Source: Prostheceraeus crozeri
Lineage: Eukaryota > Platyhelminthes > Polycladida > Euryleptidae
Reading direction: 5' to 3'
DNA: 64,000 nt
Assembly (NCBI GenBank): GCA_907163375.1
Contig: CAJQUW010003186.1
Span: 1-64,000 of the forward strand
A program made the position numbers and the translations under genes. The notes beneath the pieces were generated by a model. That model was given only the letters and a program-made list of their open reading frames with translations. It did no database searches and was not told the DNA's origin. Positions 16,664 to 26,566 of the stretch are shown piece after piece. How positions within the stretch are numbered: the stretch's first letter is position 1; each line of letters begins with the position of its first letter.

Positions 16664-16993
16664 CTAACTATTGCGACATAAGTGACACTCGAAATGAGCA
16701 ATGTCACAGTGGTTACATTGGCAAAGTTGAATGCAATTACGTATGAAACAGCGTTGACAAAAAGCATGCTTACATCTCTTGAAGATGCGCTTTTCATTTC
16801 CATCCTTTCGCTTACATACATCGCAACACATAGTTTCACCGTTACTGATGTCTATAGCAAGTCTTTTTGAAGATATGAATTTGCTAGCCTTTTCTAAATA
16901 ATAGACGCATGTACAGAAGGAATATACTTCGAGAGTGAGCAGACATAGCTCGAAAACCAGTTGTGCTACAATCAAGTACCACTGCATTTTCAA
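16664..16993 (-). CDS. Membrane-anchored RING-type zinc protein, 109 aa
   Basis: The first 35 residues contain a hydrophobic segment (IVAQLVFELCLLTLEVYSF) that could anchor in a membrane. The C-terminal half has a RING-like cysteine/histidine order (CDVC, CKHAFCQRC, CQCNHC, CHLC), fitting a ubiquitin ligase domain. A nested frame at 16621..16839 is also open but lacks this order. It is one of two RING-type proteins called in element 1. Confidence 0.6.
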   Translation of the reverse strand: MKMQWYLIVAQLVFELCLLTLEVYSFCTCVYYLEKASKFISSKRLAIDISNGETMCCDVCKRKDGNEKRIFKRCKHAFCQRCFIRNCIQLCQCNHCDIAHFECHLCRNS

Positions 16994-17400
16994 TTTTTCT
17001 TTATGGAAAGTTGAATGTGAATATCTGAAATCGCTTCAATCACTAGACTGCTACCATGATGGTTAAATGCGTTAAGACGTTCAGCAATTTTTATCATATG
17101 TCTTTTAAAAAATTCTTGGGGGTGATCTACCACTTCCATTGAATAAGAAGCAAAATGGAAAGAGCGACTTTCCACCTCTTCCTTTCCAAAATGACTAAAC
17201 TTAATTTTCGCAACTAATCGCGCCATGATAATGCTATCAGAGAATGTATTCATTAACTCTAGAAATAGAGTGCTAGCATCATCGACCACTGCTTCGATGT
17301 CGGTCTCATCTTTATGAAATTTTATCACATAATCTTGAACAGCTCCTTTTAAACTTTGCCTATGAAAACGTAATGTTCCGCAGTCGTTTGAGAAAGACAT
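16990..17400 (-). CDS. Stand-alone homologue of the PolB N-terminal domain, 136 aa
   Basis: The C-terminal two thirds (ARLVAKIKFSHFG, FHFASYSMEVVD, FFKRHMIKIAERLNAFNHHG, VIEAISDIHIQLS) repeat the pattern of the domain that follows the zinc fingers in Polinton PolB (compare KALIYLKLKYIKIDF, FHIPSSSATEVVD and FDGVDSAIFKIS here, and the element 2 copy). A free copy of this domain could compete with or load PolB, or act in DNA or primer binding. The assignment is by pattern and needs a profile search. Confidence 0.5.
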   Translation of the reverse strand: MSFSNDCGTLRFHRQSLKGAVQDYVIKFHKDETDIEAVVDDASTLFLELMNTFSDSIIMARLVAKIKFSHFGKEEVESRSFHFASYSMEVVDHPQEFFKRHMIKIAERLNAFNHHGSSLVIEAISDIHIQLSIKKN

Positions 17401-17487
17401 GATCGCCCTTTATCTAACCCATCCATTGCATGAAAACAACAACTCTTCTCATAGTAACATTTATTGAATAATGGTAACAAGCATGCA

Positions 17488-18018
17488 TTATAAATCAATG
17501 GTTTGAAAGAGATAAAATAGATACAGCTGGTAACTATCATACAGCGAGCAATGATAACCATACAGGACTTTGGCAGTGTTGAGGTAAGGAGGAAAGAAGC
17601 ATTGGTTATGAACGTAGCTACTACAACGAACAGACAAAATAGGAACACACAAATCCTTAAAACGTTTTGTGACTTCATGATAATGTTGATTCACTCTACT
17701 ATCCCAAGGTGGGAGCAAAATATCATCAATGATTAGATTGGGAAATACTTTCCTCTCCTTACCAGGATTATTACAAAAGATGCGTATAACATTGAAAGCA
17801 GCTAACCATCGTTTAAAGTCAATAAGAAGAGCACTCTCACAAGAAAAGCCATAGTCTTGCAAATATTTCAGATTAAGTCCATGAATGTGTTTTCTCGCCC
17901 ATTGATCAACATTGGGATCGCAGTTGGCATGTTGATGATAGACACTAACAATCTGATATGTCCAATTGTTCATAGCAATAGCACTGAGCTCCTGTACAGG
18001 TTCACCCTCACAATCCAT
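17488..18018 (-). CDS. Putative DEDD-type exonuclease-like protein, 176 aa
   Basis: The protein starts with MDCEGEPVQELSAI, which has the D-x-E of exonuclease motif I. It continues with WARKHIHGLN, a pattern seen in DEDDh exonucleases around the HGI element, and then an NNPGKE segment and IDDILLPPW. These match a conserved invertebrate family that I recall as RNase H-like exonucleases. No clear counterpart is seen in element 2. A role in trimming DNA ends or RNA is possible. Confidence 0.45.
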   Translation of the reverse strand: MDCEGEPVQELSAIAMNNWTYQIVSVYHQHANCDPNVDQWARKHIHGLNLKYLQDYGFSCESALLIDFKRWLAAFNVIRIFCNNPGKERKVFPNLIIDDILLPPWDSRVNQHYHEVTKRFKDLCVPILSVRCSSYVHNQCFFPPYLNTAKVLYGYHCSLYDSYQLYLFYLFQTIDL

Positions 18019-18070
18019 AAAAATGATGATAGAAGCCTAAAACGGAAATTTACACATCTAAGGAAACGTT

Positions 18071-18319
18071 CTATAACATATTACAAAATGAAGAATTACA
18101 TCGATGCTTTTCACGACAAAATACACAAATGATATGATGGCAACGAAGAAGTAAAATGTATCTAATAAGACCACGTCTACGACACTCAAAGCACATAAGC
18201 GAATTGTCATAGGGTAAAGTTAGGAAAGGACTAGCAATTCTCCTTCTTTGATTTGCGTTTTGATGTAGCATTCTTCTCCGACTTGCGCTTCGTACCACTG
18301 CTGTTAAGGATTTGATCAA
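18071..18319 (-). CDS. RING-like zinc protein, 82 aa
   Basis: The C-terminal 42 residues carry CFEC, LRCHHIICVFC and a final C-x5-C cluster, a C3HC4-like order. The N-terminal part overlaps the end of the neighbouring 18231..18935 gene by about 90 bases, so the true start may be further in. It is the second RING-type protein in this element. Confidence 0.5.
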   Translation of the reverse strand: MIKSLTAVVRSASRRRMLHQNANQRRRIASPFLTLPYDNSLMCFECRRRGLIRYILLLRCHHIICVFCREKHRCNSSFCNML

Positions 18320-19006
18320 TTATGTCGTCCACGTTGGGTGGTTTCGGAATATATAGGATGGATTCCATATGCATGGAGAGAGAGGCTATTTTATTATCCT
18401 TGTGTCGACCATAATATAGCCCATTCACTTTGAAAAGGATATCCCAAGTACCTTCTCCGAGCTCATCACATCTGATGGGTATTGAATGATCTCCCTCCTT
18501 CTTATAGTAAGTACACCAATGTGATACCGGTAGGCAAATGTGATTACCATCCCAAATCTTTCTATAGGGAGTATCCTTGTCATCTCTCGCCTTCCACTCT
18601 TGAGCAAGAGGAGTAGGAATGTCCATATTTAATGTCACGTACTCCTCAATAATATCAAGTTGGTGGCGAATGTACGGACTCACGGGGATCAGTATGTAGT
18701 CCCCATACTGATTGTGCATTATCTTGACATCCGTGGAAGGGAGCATTCCCGTTTGGAGTACTACGCTATGATCATCATAACGCAAGGCTTGTTTAAATTT
18801 ACGCTGTAGCGGTGTAGGATTATGTACCTTGGATGTTTCTTCCACTGGCCTCAGTTGTAGATGATCTGACCGTAGCGAACCTTGTAACGTTTGACCGCCA
18901 TTTTGTCCTACTAGTGCAGCAGATGGAGTAGATGCCTGAAAATGAAAAAAGATTGTATTAAGTTTACGTTCAAGGGAGGAGAGGGAGGGAAGTAGCGACT
19001 TACCAT
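18231..19006 (-). CDS. Putative DNA-binding (OB-like) protein with start-codon intron
   Basis: The long frame (18231..18935) encodes about 230 residues. The centre has GTWDILFKVNGLYYGRHKDNK and a following beta-rich segment; the tail is Lys/Ser-rich like a nuclear localisation signal. The same GLY-x-G-x-H core occurs in element 2 at 56021..56767. The motif suggests a single-stranded-DNA-binding OB fold, but I cannot prove it. Splice signals (donor at 19003, acceptor at 18936) place an intron of 68 bases right after an ATG at 19006..19004, downstream of a TATA box at 19105..19114. The frame is open from the acceptor onwards. Confidence 0.65.
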
Positions 19007-19104
19007 TTTAGTTGGATAATAGAACAGGGAACTAGAGAGAGAAAATGTGCGTCCGTCACTCGTGTGATTCAACGATGGAATGATTCTCACTGTGGAAGGC
19101 TCGC

Positions 19105-19114
19105 TATTTATAAA
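19105..19114 (-). promoter_or_regulatory. TATA-like box of the OB-like gene
   Basis: TTTATAAATA on the minus strand, about 100 bases upstream of the proposed ATG. It differs from the TATATAAG octamer of other early genes. Confidence 0.45.
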
Positions 19115-19120
19115 GAAATG

Positions 19121-20177
19121 CTTGATTCTCATTGGATGATGATCCTCATTGGACAATAACATCAAGTTGATTCCAAATCTGGCATCCGTTTACCAATCCG
19201 ATAGTTCGTTTTGAAGCTACAGCCCAAAACGTCCCAAATTCTAACTCTGTCGTTTTTCACCAATGTCCCAAAATCTTAAATGGCGTCTCACATGTAAACG
19301 AAGGCAGATACGAACAAGCCGATTCTTTCACTGAATTTGTCTCACTCTTAGCTTTCAAACGAGCTATCGCACGACAAAATCCGTCCACTGGAAGCAAGCT
19401 GTCCAGGGGGGGGGGACGTCAGCCGAAAATTTTTTCTCTCCGATTTCGCTGGAAACATCCTTCCTAACCCAAAATTTCACGTAGATTCCGAATCTGGCCT
19501 CCGTTTTCTCATCCGATGCTTCGTTTGGGCGCTACACACCAAAAACATCACACACTATAGCCTCAAGACTAATCCTGGCGGTCGCCCACGTCAACCTAGA
19601 CGGTCGCCCACGTCAACCAGGCGGTCGGACCAACGCACCCGAGTCTCACTCTGTTGTTGCAGAGGGGGGGGGACGTCAGCGAACATGTTGTGAACGTGGA
19701 CCCACCCGGCCGGCACACCACGACAGACCACAACCTCTGTCGTTCCAGAGGGGGGGGGACTCAGACACGAAGCACCACGGCGGCCGACCACGACACTCTG
19801 CCGTGCCAGAGGGGGGGGGACGCAGCGATGGCCGCCATCTTGCGCGGTCCAGAAGTGGAGTTTTGCTTACTACTAGTATTTTCCTGCGAATAAGCGGCTT
19901 ATCTGACTTTCAAGGCGTAAATCAAGTTGGAGCGGCTTGGGTGCTTCTATTCTTCCCCTCCCACATTTTTGTTGTTTCCACCCGCGAGTGTTGCACAGCC
20001 AACGATCTTCTCTTGCTCCTGGTTAGTCTATACAGTCGCGTCCGGGTGTATAAAATTCTTCTAGTCTGTAAAATTCACAGCACTTGCCTTGTCGTTCACT
20101 GCTACAGACAACAATCCCACGAAGTTCATGATCACAGGTGTATCTTGTATTCTGAGTATCCAAGGTAAAATACTGTC
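19121..20177. other. GC-rich terminal or flanking region with G-tract repeats
   Basis: No gene is called. Two imperfect direct repeats (about 19168-19250 and 19470-19550) share a 'GATTCC.AATCTGG' start. Four runs of 9 or more G follow CCAG- or CAGAG-type contexts at about 19408, 19656, 19747 and 19810. Short open frames here are by-products of the GC content. Whether this belongs to element 1 or to the host cannot be decided without the other terminus. Confidence 0.5.
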
Positions 20178-21275
20178 TAAAATTGTCTAAAATCCGCAAA
20201 AATGAATCAACCGTCACAAAGCTTCAGATACACGTATTTCAGTATATTTTCTACCCACAGACAAAAATTTATACAAATCCGATTAGTACTTTTTGAATTA
20301 GAGACGACAACTTGAAGTGTAGCGATTTCAGCAGCTTAATCTGACTGTCTGTTCGACGCATTGTTGTTACTCGGGTGTGCATTGTTGTCTTCTGTCTTCG
20401 TCTCATCCACTGCTATTTGAAATCTTCCCACGACCACTACCCTAACACAACTTTCTTAAGTTAGGCATATTAATGGAAAGGATGTGTTCTGGGCAGTGTT
20501 TTTGAGCGAGCGAGCGGCATTTTTTCAAGTTTTTGATGAGCGGATGAGCGAGCGAAAAAATTATTCTGTGAGCGAAAATTGAGCGAGCGAGCGGTGATTT
20601 TTTGTCGTGAGCGAGCGGTTGAGCGAGCCATTTTTAGAAAAACAAAAAATAAAAGATCAAATAATCAAAAAAGCGAAATATTTGAAAAATCTTTTAAAAA
20701 ATGCTTTCTTTAAAAGTTCTTTTATAGCACATGCATGTATATAACTTGATTGATGAATAAAACATTCGAAGTTTTTCTCTCTTCTGTGGTTCTCACACTC
20801 CTGACGAAATGCATTGAATGCGTGTCTGAATTCTTTTTATGAATATGAACTTATCAAGAAGAAGGTCTTTGTGATCGATGATGCACTCAACATCCGACCA
20901 TCGACACATTATTTATTCACACATCTTTTGAATCGGTCTCCCAAACGTCGCTTCGCCCCATAGATGTATTAATATCTATGCAAATGCAGGAAGACATTAT
21001 AAAATGCTTTCATTTGATAGAAACATTTCGTTGCTGGAACACATCAACATGCAGATCCTTGAGAGACATTCAGTATCGTCAAACGTGAAAGAACTGCGAA
21101 AGAACTTCAAATTTTGGAAGAATTGAAACCAACCAAATTAGGCCTACACACAGACAATCCCCATGTAGGCATATATGGCTTCCACTGTACGGTACATTGA
21201 TTTTAAGACCATGGCCATTGATTCATTTGAACCCTATCCATACCGGACTCTGAAGCGCGTAGGACTGAATCGGCC

Positions 21276-21718
21276 TTAAAAATAGTCAAATAATTTGTAT
21301 GCATATTTTGTAGAATTATATTTCACGTTTTAGCTTAAGGAACTAACATTAATTCTCTTACACACCTGGTAGATTTTAGATAGCGTAATCCCGTTGTGTT
21401 AGCTAGATCTGGTATTTTGATGTAACAGACCTGTCCTCTTATCATCTGAATGGGCAGACTGTTAAATAGGATCTTTTCAATATATAAGTGATAAATATAA
21501 TTTTGAACAGAACGACTTACTCGCCAATTCATTACACATGAGGAGAGGAGAAGCGTTGTTTGTCCTTCTAGTAAGCATTTTTTAAAATTTTTAGACATTT
21601 TAGGATATAAAAATTTTCTTTTAAATCATATTTTGTACCTATTGAAAATTAACTAGTCATTAGCTTGTTTTGTTTTTTTTTTAATTTTGTTACCTTGACG
21701 CACTTTGCTACGTTGAAT
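21276..21718 (+). repeat. Direct repeat copy 1 (about 445 bp)
   Basis: Very similar to 21993..22439 and separated from it by 274 bases. The spacer contains a compact GC-rich stretch with GGTCGAAACG. The pair could be a terminal-repeat mini-element or a tandem Penelope-like end. No flanking duplication was found. Confidence 0.8.
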
Positions 21719-21992
21719 TGATTTTGCAGCACGTCTTGAGTTGAAGGTGGATTATGTCCCCGCCTCTTGACCTCTACTGGCTGGACTCTGTCCTTCTTTC
21801 AAATGCCTGAGGTACATTTCAGTCAATAGTGACTCTATTTTTTTTGATAGATGCTAATCTTTCCCTATTATAAATATAACTTTTGAGGCTGTGCATCTTA
21901 AATGTACAGGACCGCGCTTGGTCGGGTTTGAGCGTCCAGGATGAAGCGGTCGAAACGCGATCGTCCTGACCAAGTTCCTGTTGATGACCTCA

Positions 21993-22439
21993 TTAAAAAT
22001 AGTCAAATAATTTGTATGCATATTTTGTAGAATTATATTTCACGTTTTAGCTTAAGGAACTAACATTAATTCTCTTACACACCTGGTAGATTTTAGATAG
22101 CGTAATCCCGTTGTGTTAGCTAGATCTGGTATTTTGATTGGAAACAGACCTGTCCTCTTATCATCTGAATGGGCAGACTGTTAAATAGGATCTTTTCAAT
22201 ATATAAGTGATAAACATAATTTTGAACAGAACGACTTACTCGCCAATTCATTACACGAGGAGAGGAGAAGCGTTGTTTGTCCTTCTAGTAAGCATTTTTT
22301 AAAATTTTTAGACATTTTAGGACATAAAAATTTTCTTTTAAATCATATTTTGTACCTATTGAAAATTAACTATAGTCATTAGCTTGTTTTGTTTTATTTT
22401 TTTAATTTTGTTCCCTTGACGCACTTTGCTACGTTGAAT
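21993..22439 (+). repeat. Direct repeat copy 2
   Basis: Second copy of the above, with a few small insertions and deletions. It lies inside the hAT element, so the duplication arrived after, or together with, the hAT. Confidence 0.8.
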
Positions 22440-22839
22440 CACCTTTACCATCCAAACCAATGTCCCATATCACATGAAATTCACGGTACAACATATTTAG
22501 GTTTTGAGCTTTCTTATCGTGATGTTCATTTGCTCCAACTCATTCATCCCTCCATGGTGTAAAAATCATTTCAAGATGTGAAATCACCAATTTTGGCAGA
22601 TTTTTTAAATTTGAAATTCTACCGAACTTAAGCGAAAAATCTCCTCAATGATGAGGATTTCTGAGTGCACGCTCGCCTGGACAAATAATGGAAAGATGTC
22701 CTCAAACATTATGTTAGAGGACATTTTTCTATTCTGTCTCCTCAGATTGATGTGTAGACCCTACGTAGAATAGCCTACATGTCAAACATAAATACAGTCC
22801 GTTTCATAAATAGTTAGAAATTATCTAGAACAAGGCATT

Positions 22840-24351
22840 TTATAGTAAAACAGTTATTAGAAAAGGACTAAAAGGACTAGACCTTGCCGGCCAGTCTAAG
22901 GTTCGTATTCCTGCCTGTCTTTTATACCACTGAGTTGCATTGGCACGATGGCATGGAGCATTGTCATCCATGAGAATCCAGTCAGTTGATGGATCACCTA
23001 AACTGAATGCTAAAGGATAAACATGTTCTTCAAGCACTCGAACGTAGCGTTCGGAGTTCATGTTTTCCCTCATAACATGCAGTGAACTGCGACCATCACT
23101 CCCAGATGGCTCCATAGATGAGCAATTTCCTGTAATCATCCTGACTCCTCGATGTAAAAAAACGATCAGGAATGTCTTTCGATGATTATGTCTCATACTC
23201 AGGGCATTTGAACGGTCATATTTTTCATCGTTCGTTCGATCTTCCGTTCATTAGCCTTTCAGACCCGTTCGTTCGTTCACCGCTCGATTGACCTATCACC
23301 CCCGTTCCGTTCGTTCATGGCATAAAGCACCCGTTCAATCGTTTCTTGTAAGTCAAAACAATATTCAATTTTGATGGACCCTATATAGTGCTGTTGAACC
23401 TTATACGAGTATAGTGCTGTCGTTTCTAGCTAACATTGACTTTTTCAGAGAAATGTGGAAGCTGGTGATGCTCACAATGACAATGCGAAACATAGGTTGA
23501 CGTCAAACGGTACACTTCACACACGCCCTTTGTATCAAACCCAATTAAACTGGAGCATCATGACAAATTTAGTTGTTTAATGGAAAGACGTGGAACTTTT
23601 TCAGTCCTGCTTCTTCAGTTTTCACCACTGCTAAACCGCATTGATGGTGATATGCTTAGATGTATTAGTAGATGATGAGCAGTAGAATAATTACATGTAT
23701 TTTTGGAACATTAAATCAATAACAAGAGATTGAAGCATTGTGTATTAGCAAGTCTCTTGTCATTATATTCACGAAATGTCATGGAACTCAATGCTTGAAC
23801 AAGCAATTTCGAGGAGCATCAATAGATTTTTCTTTTATCAAAATTTCCGAGGTTTCACTACACCACGAAAGCCCAATGGGTTACTGGTGACCCTTGCCCA
23901 AATTGGCACTTAAATATTTTCAAATTTCAAAATGCTACTTTCGTGAAGTCAATGTGTAAATAAGCAATTTTGGAAAGTATCAAGGATTTTCTACCATTAT
24001 TTGTTATACTGGGTTTCCGGGGCTAAATTACCGTTCAATCACGTTCAATCAAACAAAAAAGCAGTTCGTTCCGATCACAGTTCATCGGCTTCTCAGACAT
24101 GCCGTTCGATAATTCGTTCATCAGAAAATGAAAAAAGTACCGTTCAATCGTTCGTTCAGACCGTTCGTTCAAATGCCCTGCTCATACCTCTGCTGATGTG
24201 ACACGATAAGGAATCCGACCCTCAATGTCATCTGTGTGACATACCAATCTTTGCTGTGCCCTCTCTGGCTATCATGTGGCACTGCAGAGAGCATGCTACA
24301 CGCACCGGTACGGTTTGGTCCTGCAAACGATTGTGGAGGCAGTCTCTCCAC
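22840..24351 (-). pseudogene. Tc1-type transposase relic, split by a hAT MITE
   Basis: Leftward reading gives a transposase fragment at 22840..23196 with the second catalytic Asp region (DWILMDDNAPCHRAN) and the start of the next block (RTLDWPARSS). Probable further N-terminal sequence lies on the far side of the MITE (24181..24351), where a GHSKDWYVTQ stretch leads into a basic region. Terminal repeats are not evident, so the copy is truncated and inactive. Confidence 0.6.
23200..24180. mobile_element. hAT-type MITE, 981 bp
   Basis: Ends CAGGGCATTTGAACG and inverse, with many GTTCGTTC subterminal repeats on both sides. The flanks are CTCATACT at 23192..23199 and CTCATACC at 24181..24188, an 8-bp duplication with one mismatch. 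No coding capacity. It sits within the Tc1 relic. Confidence 0.75.
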
Positions 24352-24565
24352 CCCACGTGTATGAAGTTAGCGGAACCACCCAATGAAACCACTTTTATCT
24401 TCAAACTTGAATTTCTCGATAACAAATGCGAATTTGTGCAATCTGATCGGGGGTCTGAAATCGATGATGTAAAAATCAGCAAGTAAAATATAGAAGAATC
24501 ACGCTTTAATAAAAAAATGGTTCCGTTGGGTAGTTTCGCTAACTTCACACACGTTCATGTAGATG
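24350..24565. mobile_element. Hairpin MITE A
   Basis: The two ends are inverted copies of a GAAGTTAGCG..ACCCAA motif, giving an element of about 215 bases. A diverged copy occurs at about 24915..25120. Confidence 0.5.
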
Positions 24566-24639
24566 TTGCGATACTACCGTTTTCAGCTGCATTGTTGTGA
24601 AAAATTAAGTTATTTGTGATCATTGAATATCGAAAGAGA

Positions 24640-24775
24640 GTGACATCTATTATGTCAATACAAGACAACCAACACCCTTGATTCCCCGACCGCACTCGCC
24701 CGACCTAGGAATTGAACCGAAGTCCGCGGTGGAGACGAGCTCACACCTTCTTCACTAGGCCACGCTGACGGTTCA
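24640..24775 (-). repeat. tRNA-derived SINE
   Basis: On the minus strand a box-A-like TGGCCTAGTGAAGAAGG and a box-B-like GGTTCAATTCC lie at the spacing of an RNA polymerase III internal promoter, followed by GC-rich sequence. Flanks are not tRNA-like enough for a functional tRNA gene. Confidence 0.55.
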
Positions 24776-24914
24776 AAAGGAATGCGAATGAAGGCAGAAG
24801 TCATCTCTAAGTGATATCGACAGCTTATTGTCCTTTTATTTGATCAGTGTCACAAATTGGAACACGGCAATGACAACATAAAATTGATTTACTGCGCCTA
24901 TCAGCGAAACTCAG

Positions 24915-25120
24915 AAGTTGGCTCCGCTAACTTCACAACGAACCACTTTTATCTGTAAACTTGAATTTCTCAGTGCCGACTGCGAATTTGTGGAATCTGA
25001 GCCCAGATTCAAGAGGCTGATCTTGATAAAGAAGAAGTTGCTTCGAATAGGATCTCGCTGTACTAAATAATGGTTCTGGTCGGTACGCCAACTTTACACA
25101 CGTCCCCCCACAGGTAAGTA
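24915..25120. mobile_element. Hairpin MITE B
   Basis: Diverged copy of hairpin MITE A, recognised by the shared CGCTAACTTCAC, ACCACTTTTATCT and AACTTGAATTTCTC stretches and an inverted right end near 25060-25110. Confidence 0.45.
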
Positions 25121-25205
25121 ACGTGAATTGACTTTGTACCGAGTAGTCAAAGAAAGAGACGAAAGACTCATCGTGCGATCTGTATCGCGGAAGTGGGAAG
25201 CTTGA

Positions 25206-25640
25206 GTGGATAGACAACTGCCAGATGAATTATCCCTATCTGACCAGCGACCTCATCTAGCGTTGATCAACGCGATAGGGAAGAGAATAATTATGGGCAA
25301 ACTAGCCGTTCCCTGGGAAGAGAGCATTAGAAATACCCACGAAAGGAAAACTGCCAAATATGAAGAATTTTCCAAATGGAAGCAAGGGTGAAAATGTGAG
25401 CTCATGCCTTCTGAGAGCAGGATGCCGCGATTTTTTTCTCCGTCGGTGAGGATATTTCTTCTCAAAGCCGGTATTTAAGTGTAAAGATAACCATGAAGAA
25501 ATTGAGGGCAAAGGTGGAAGAAGGTAGGACCTGGGCACGACGAGCTGCTGCAGATCAACCATCTCGACAGATACTGAACTTGGTGGGCCGAAATTTCAGT
25601 GACGGCTGGCGCCGATGTCGCAGGTCCTTTTGGGTGCAGC
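25206..25640 (+). pseudogene. Retroelement C-terminal fragment (decayed)
   Basis: An open stretch encodes a motif of the type 'KLAVPWEESIRNTHERKTAKYEE', followed in shifted frames by VGPG/WWAEISV-like remains. I recall this Pro-Trp-Glu-Glu plus Ala-Lys-Tyr pattern from the C-terminal part of reverse-transcriptase-bearing repeats in animals. Decayed; the family is uncertain. Confidence 0.35.
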
Positions 25641-26200
25641 ATTTGCTGTTTTACATAATTCAACAATTTCGTTTATCAAGTGATTTTATTTATAGCAGAT
25701 TTCTAACATTTATTGATTACTCAGTACTCAGTCACTCATAAGTCACGCATGTTGTCTTCAGCTATTTTTAGGAATTATCTATTATTTTGTCACGATTTCA
25801 TACAAGTTCATTTTCAATTGTCAACACATTACATAGCTTCTTAACGCACCTTACGAACTTTGTCCACGTATTGCGATTCATGTTAGTATATACGTGTACA
25901 TCCAAGTAAGTATGAACCAGAATTGTATACTGATTCATGTGATCAGCATGTAGGATTTAGTTTAGATTATTGGCCATTTCTATAAAAAGAATTCTGTGGT
26001 TATATTCATCAAAATATATTCTTTCAACTAATTTCGTGCAATTGCTAATTCAATACATTGGTATGATGGTCTACATTTTTTCATCGTGTGTTTCAAATTT
26101 AAACTAAAATGAAATGGTGAATTTCACTTCAGCGCCTATAAAAGGTGTTTATTTGATTTAAAGCATGGAATTTGCTCTGAAATAAAAAAGTTTGTAGAAT
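25641..26200. other. No recognisable content
   Basis: AT-rich filler inside the hAT element. No gene, repeat or structured motif is seen. Confidence 0.5.
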
Positions 26201-26566
26201 TAAGGAGGGTATTATCGAGAAATGAGCGAGCGAGCGGCATTTTTCGATGATTTTGAGGAAATGAGCGGTGAGCGAGCGAAAGCAGAATTTCGATCCGCTC
26301 AAAAACACTGGTTCTGGGTCATTGTCACTTCAAGGGTTGTCGCGACATGACTTTGTTGACCTAGTTCTGTCTGCTAAGATGATGTCAGGCGAAGTCAGAT
26401 TAAGCTGCTGACATCGCTAAACTTCACGTCATCGTCCCTAATTCAAAAAGTACTACTCCGATTTGCATAAAATTTTGCATATGGGTACAAAAATGCACTC
26501 AAATAGGTGTCTCTGAAGTTTTGTGATGATCGATTCATTTCTCTGGATTGTAGACAAATTTGAAAG

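Larger units (their letters stand above)
1..19120. mobile_element. Polinton/Maverick element 1 (left end outside window)
   Basis: This block holds the full Polinton gene set: protein-primed PolB, adenain-type protease, double jelly-roll major capsid protein, FtsK/A32-type packaging ATPase and chromodomain integrase. It also carries basic virion-type proteins, RING proteins and small accessory genes. PolB, the putative PC4-like genes and the TBP-like gene run rightward; most other genes run leftward. The core genes read as open frames of normal family length, so the visible part looks whole. The left terminus is beyond position 1, so I cannot pair inverted repeats or a target duplication. The right end is set only after the promoter of the last gene and could lie anywhere up to about 20.1 kb. 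Age cannot be estimated from terminal repeats; the open frames suggest it is not old. Confidence 0.9.
20494..26310. mobile_element. hAT-type element, non-autonomous, with nested insertions
   Basis: The ends read CAGTGTTTTTGAGCG and its reverse complement. They are flanked by an exact 8-bp duplication GTTCTGGG at 20486..20493 and 26311..26318, the hAT target size. Both ends carry many GAGCGAGCG subterminal repeats, likely transposase-binding sites. I find no hAT transposase inside. The 5.8-kb interior is mostly other elements. Confidence 0.85.
20178..26566. mobile_element. Palindromic element split by the hAT insertion
   Basis: About 170 bases at 20178..20350 match, in inverted orientation, 26390..26566 (for example the stretch around TAGTACTTTTTGAATTAG and AGCAGCTTAATCTGACT). 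Without the hAT element between 20494 and 26310, this is a roughly 570-bp inverted-repeat element without coding capacity. The ends are approximate and the arms have diverged, so it is older than the hAT. Confidence 0.65.

Noticed and set aside
19121-19400. Right terminal inverted repeat of element 1
   Set aside because: Without the left terminus in the window, no inverted partner or 6-bp duplication can be shown. There is no similarity to the termini of element 2.
19591-19893. GC-rich open frames on both strands
   Set aside because: They consist of G-run repeats and compositionally biased sequence. No domain or codon structure.
24640-24775. Functional tRNA gene on the minus strand
   Set aside because: Box A and B are present, but the acceptor stem and anticodon arm do not fold convincingly. 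A tRNA-derived SINE fits better.
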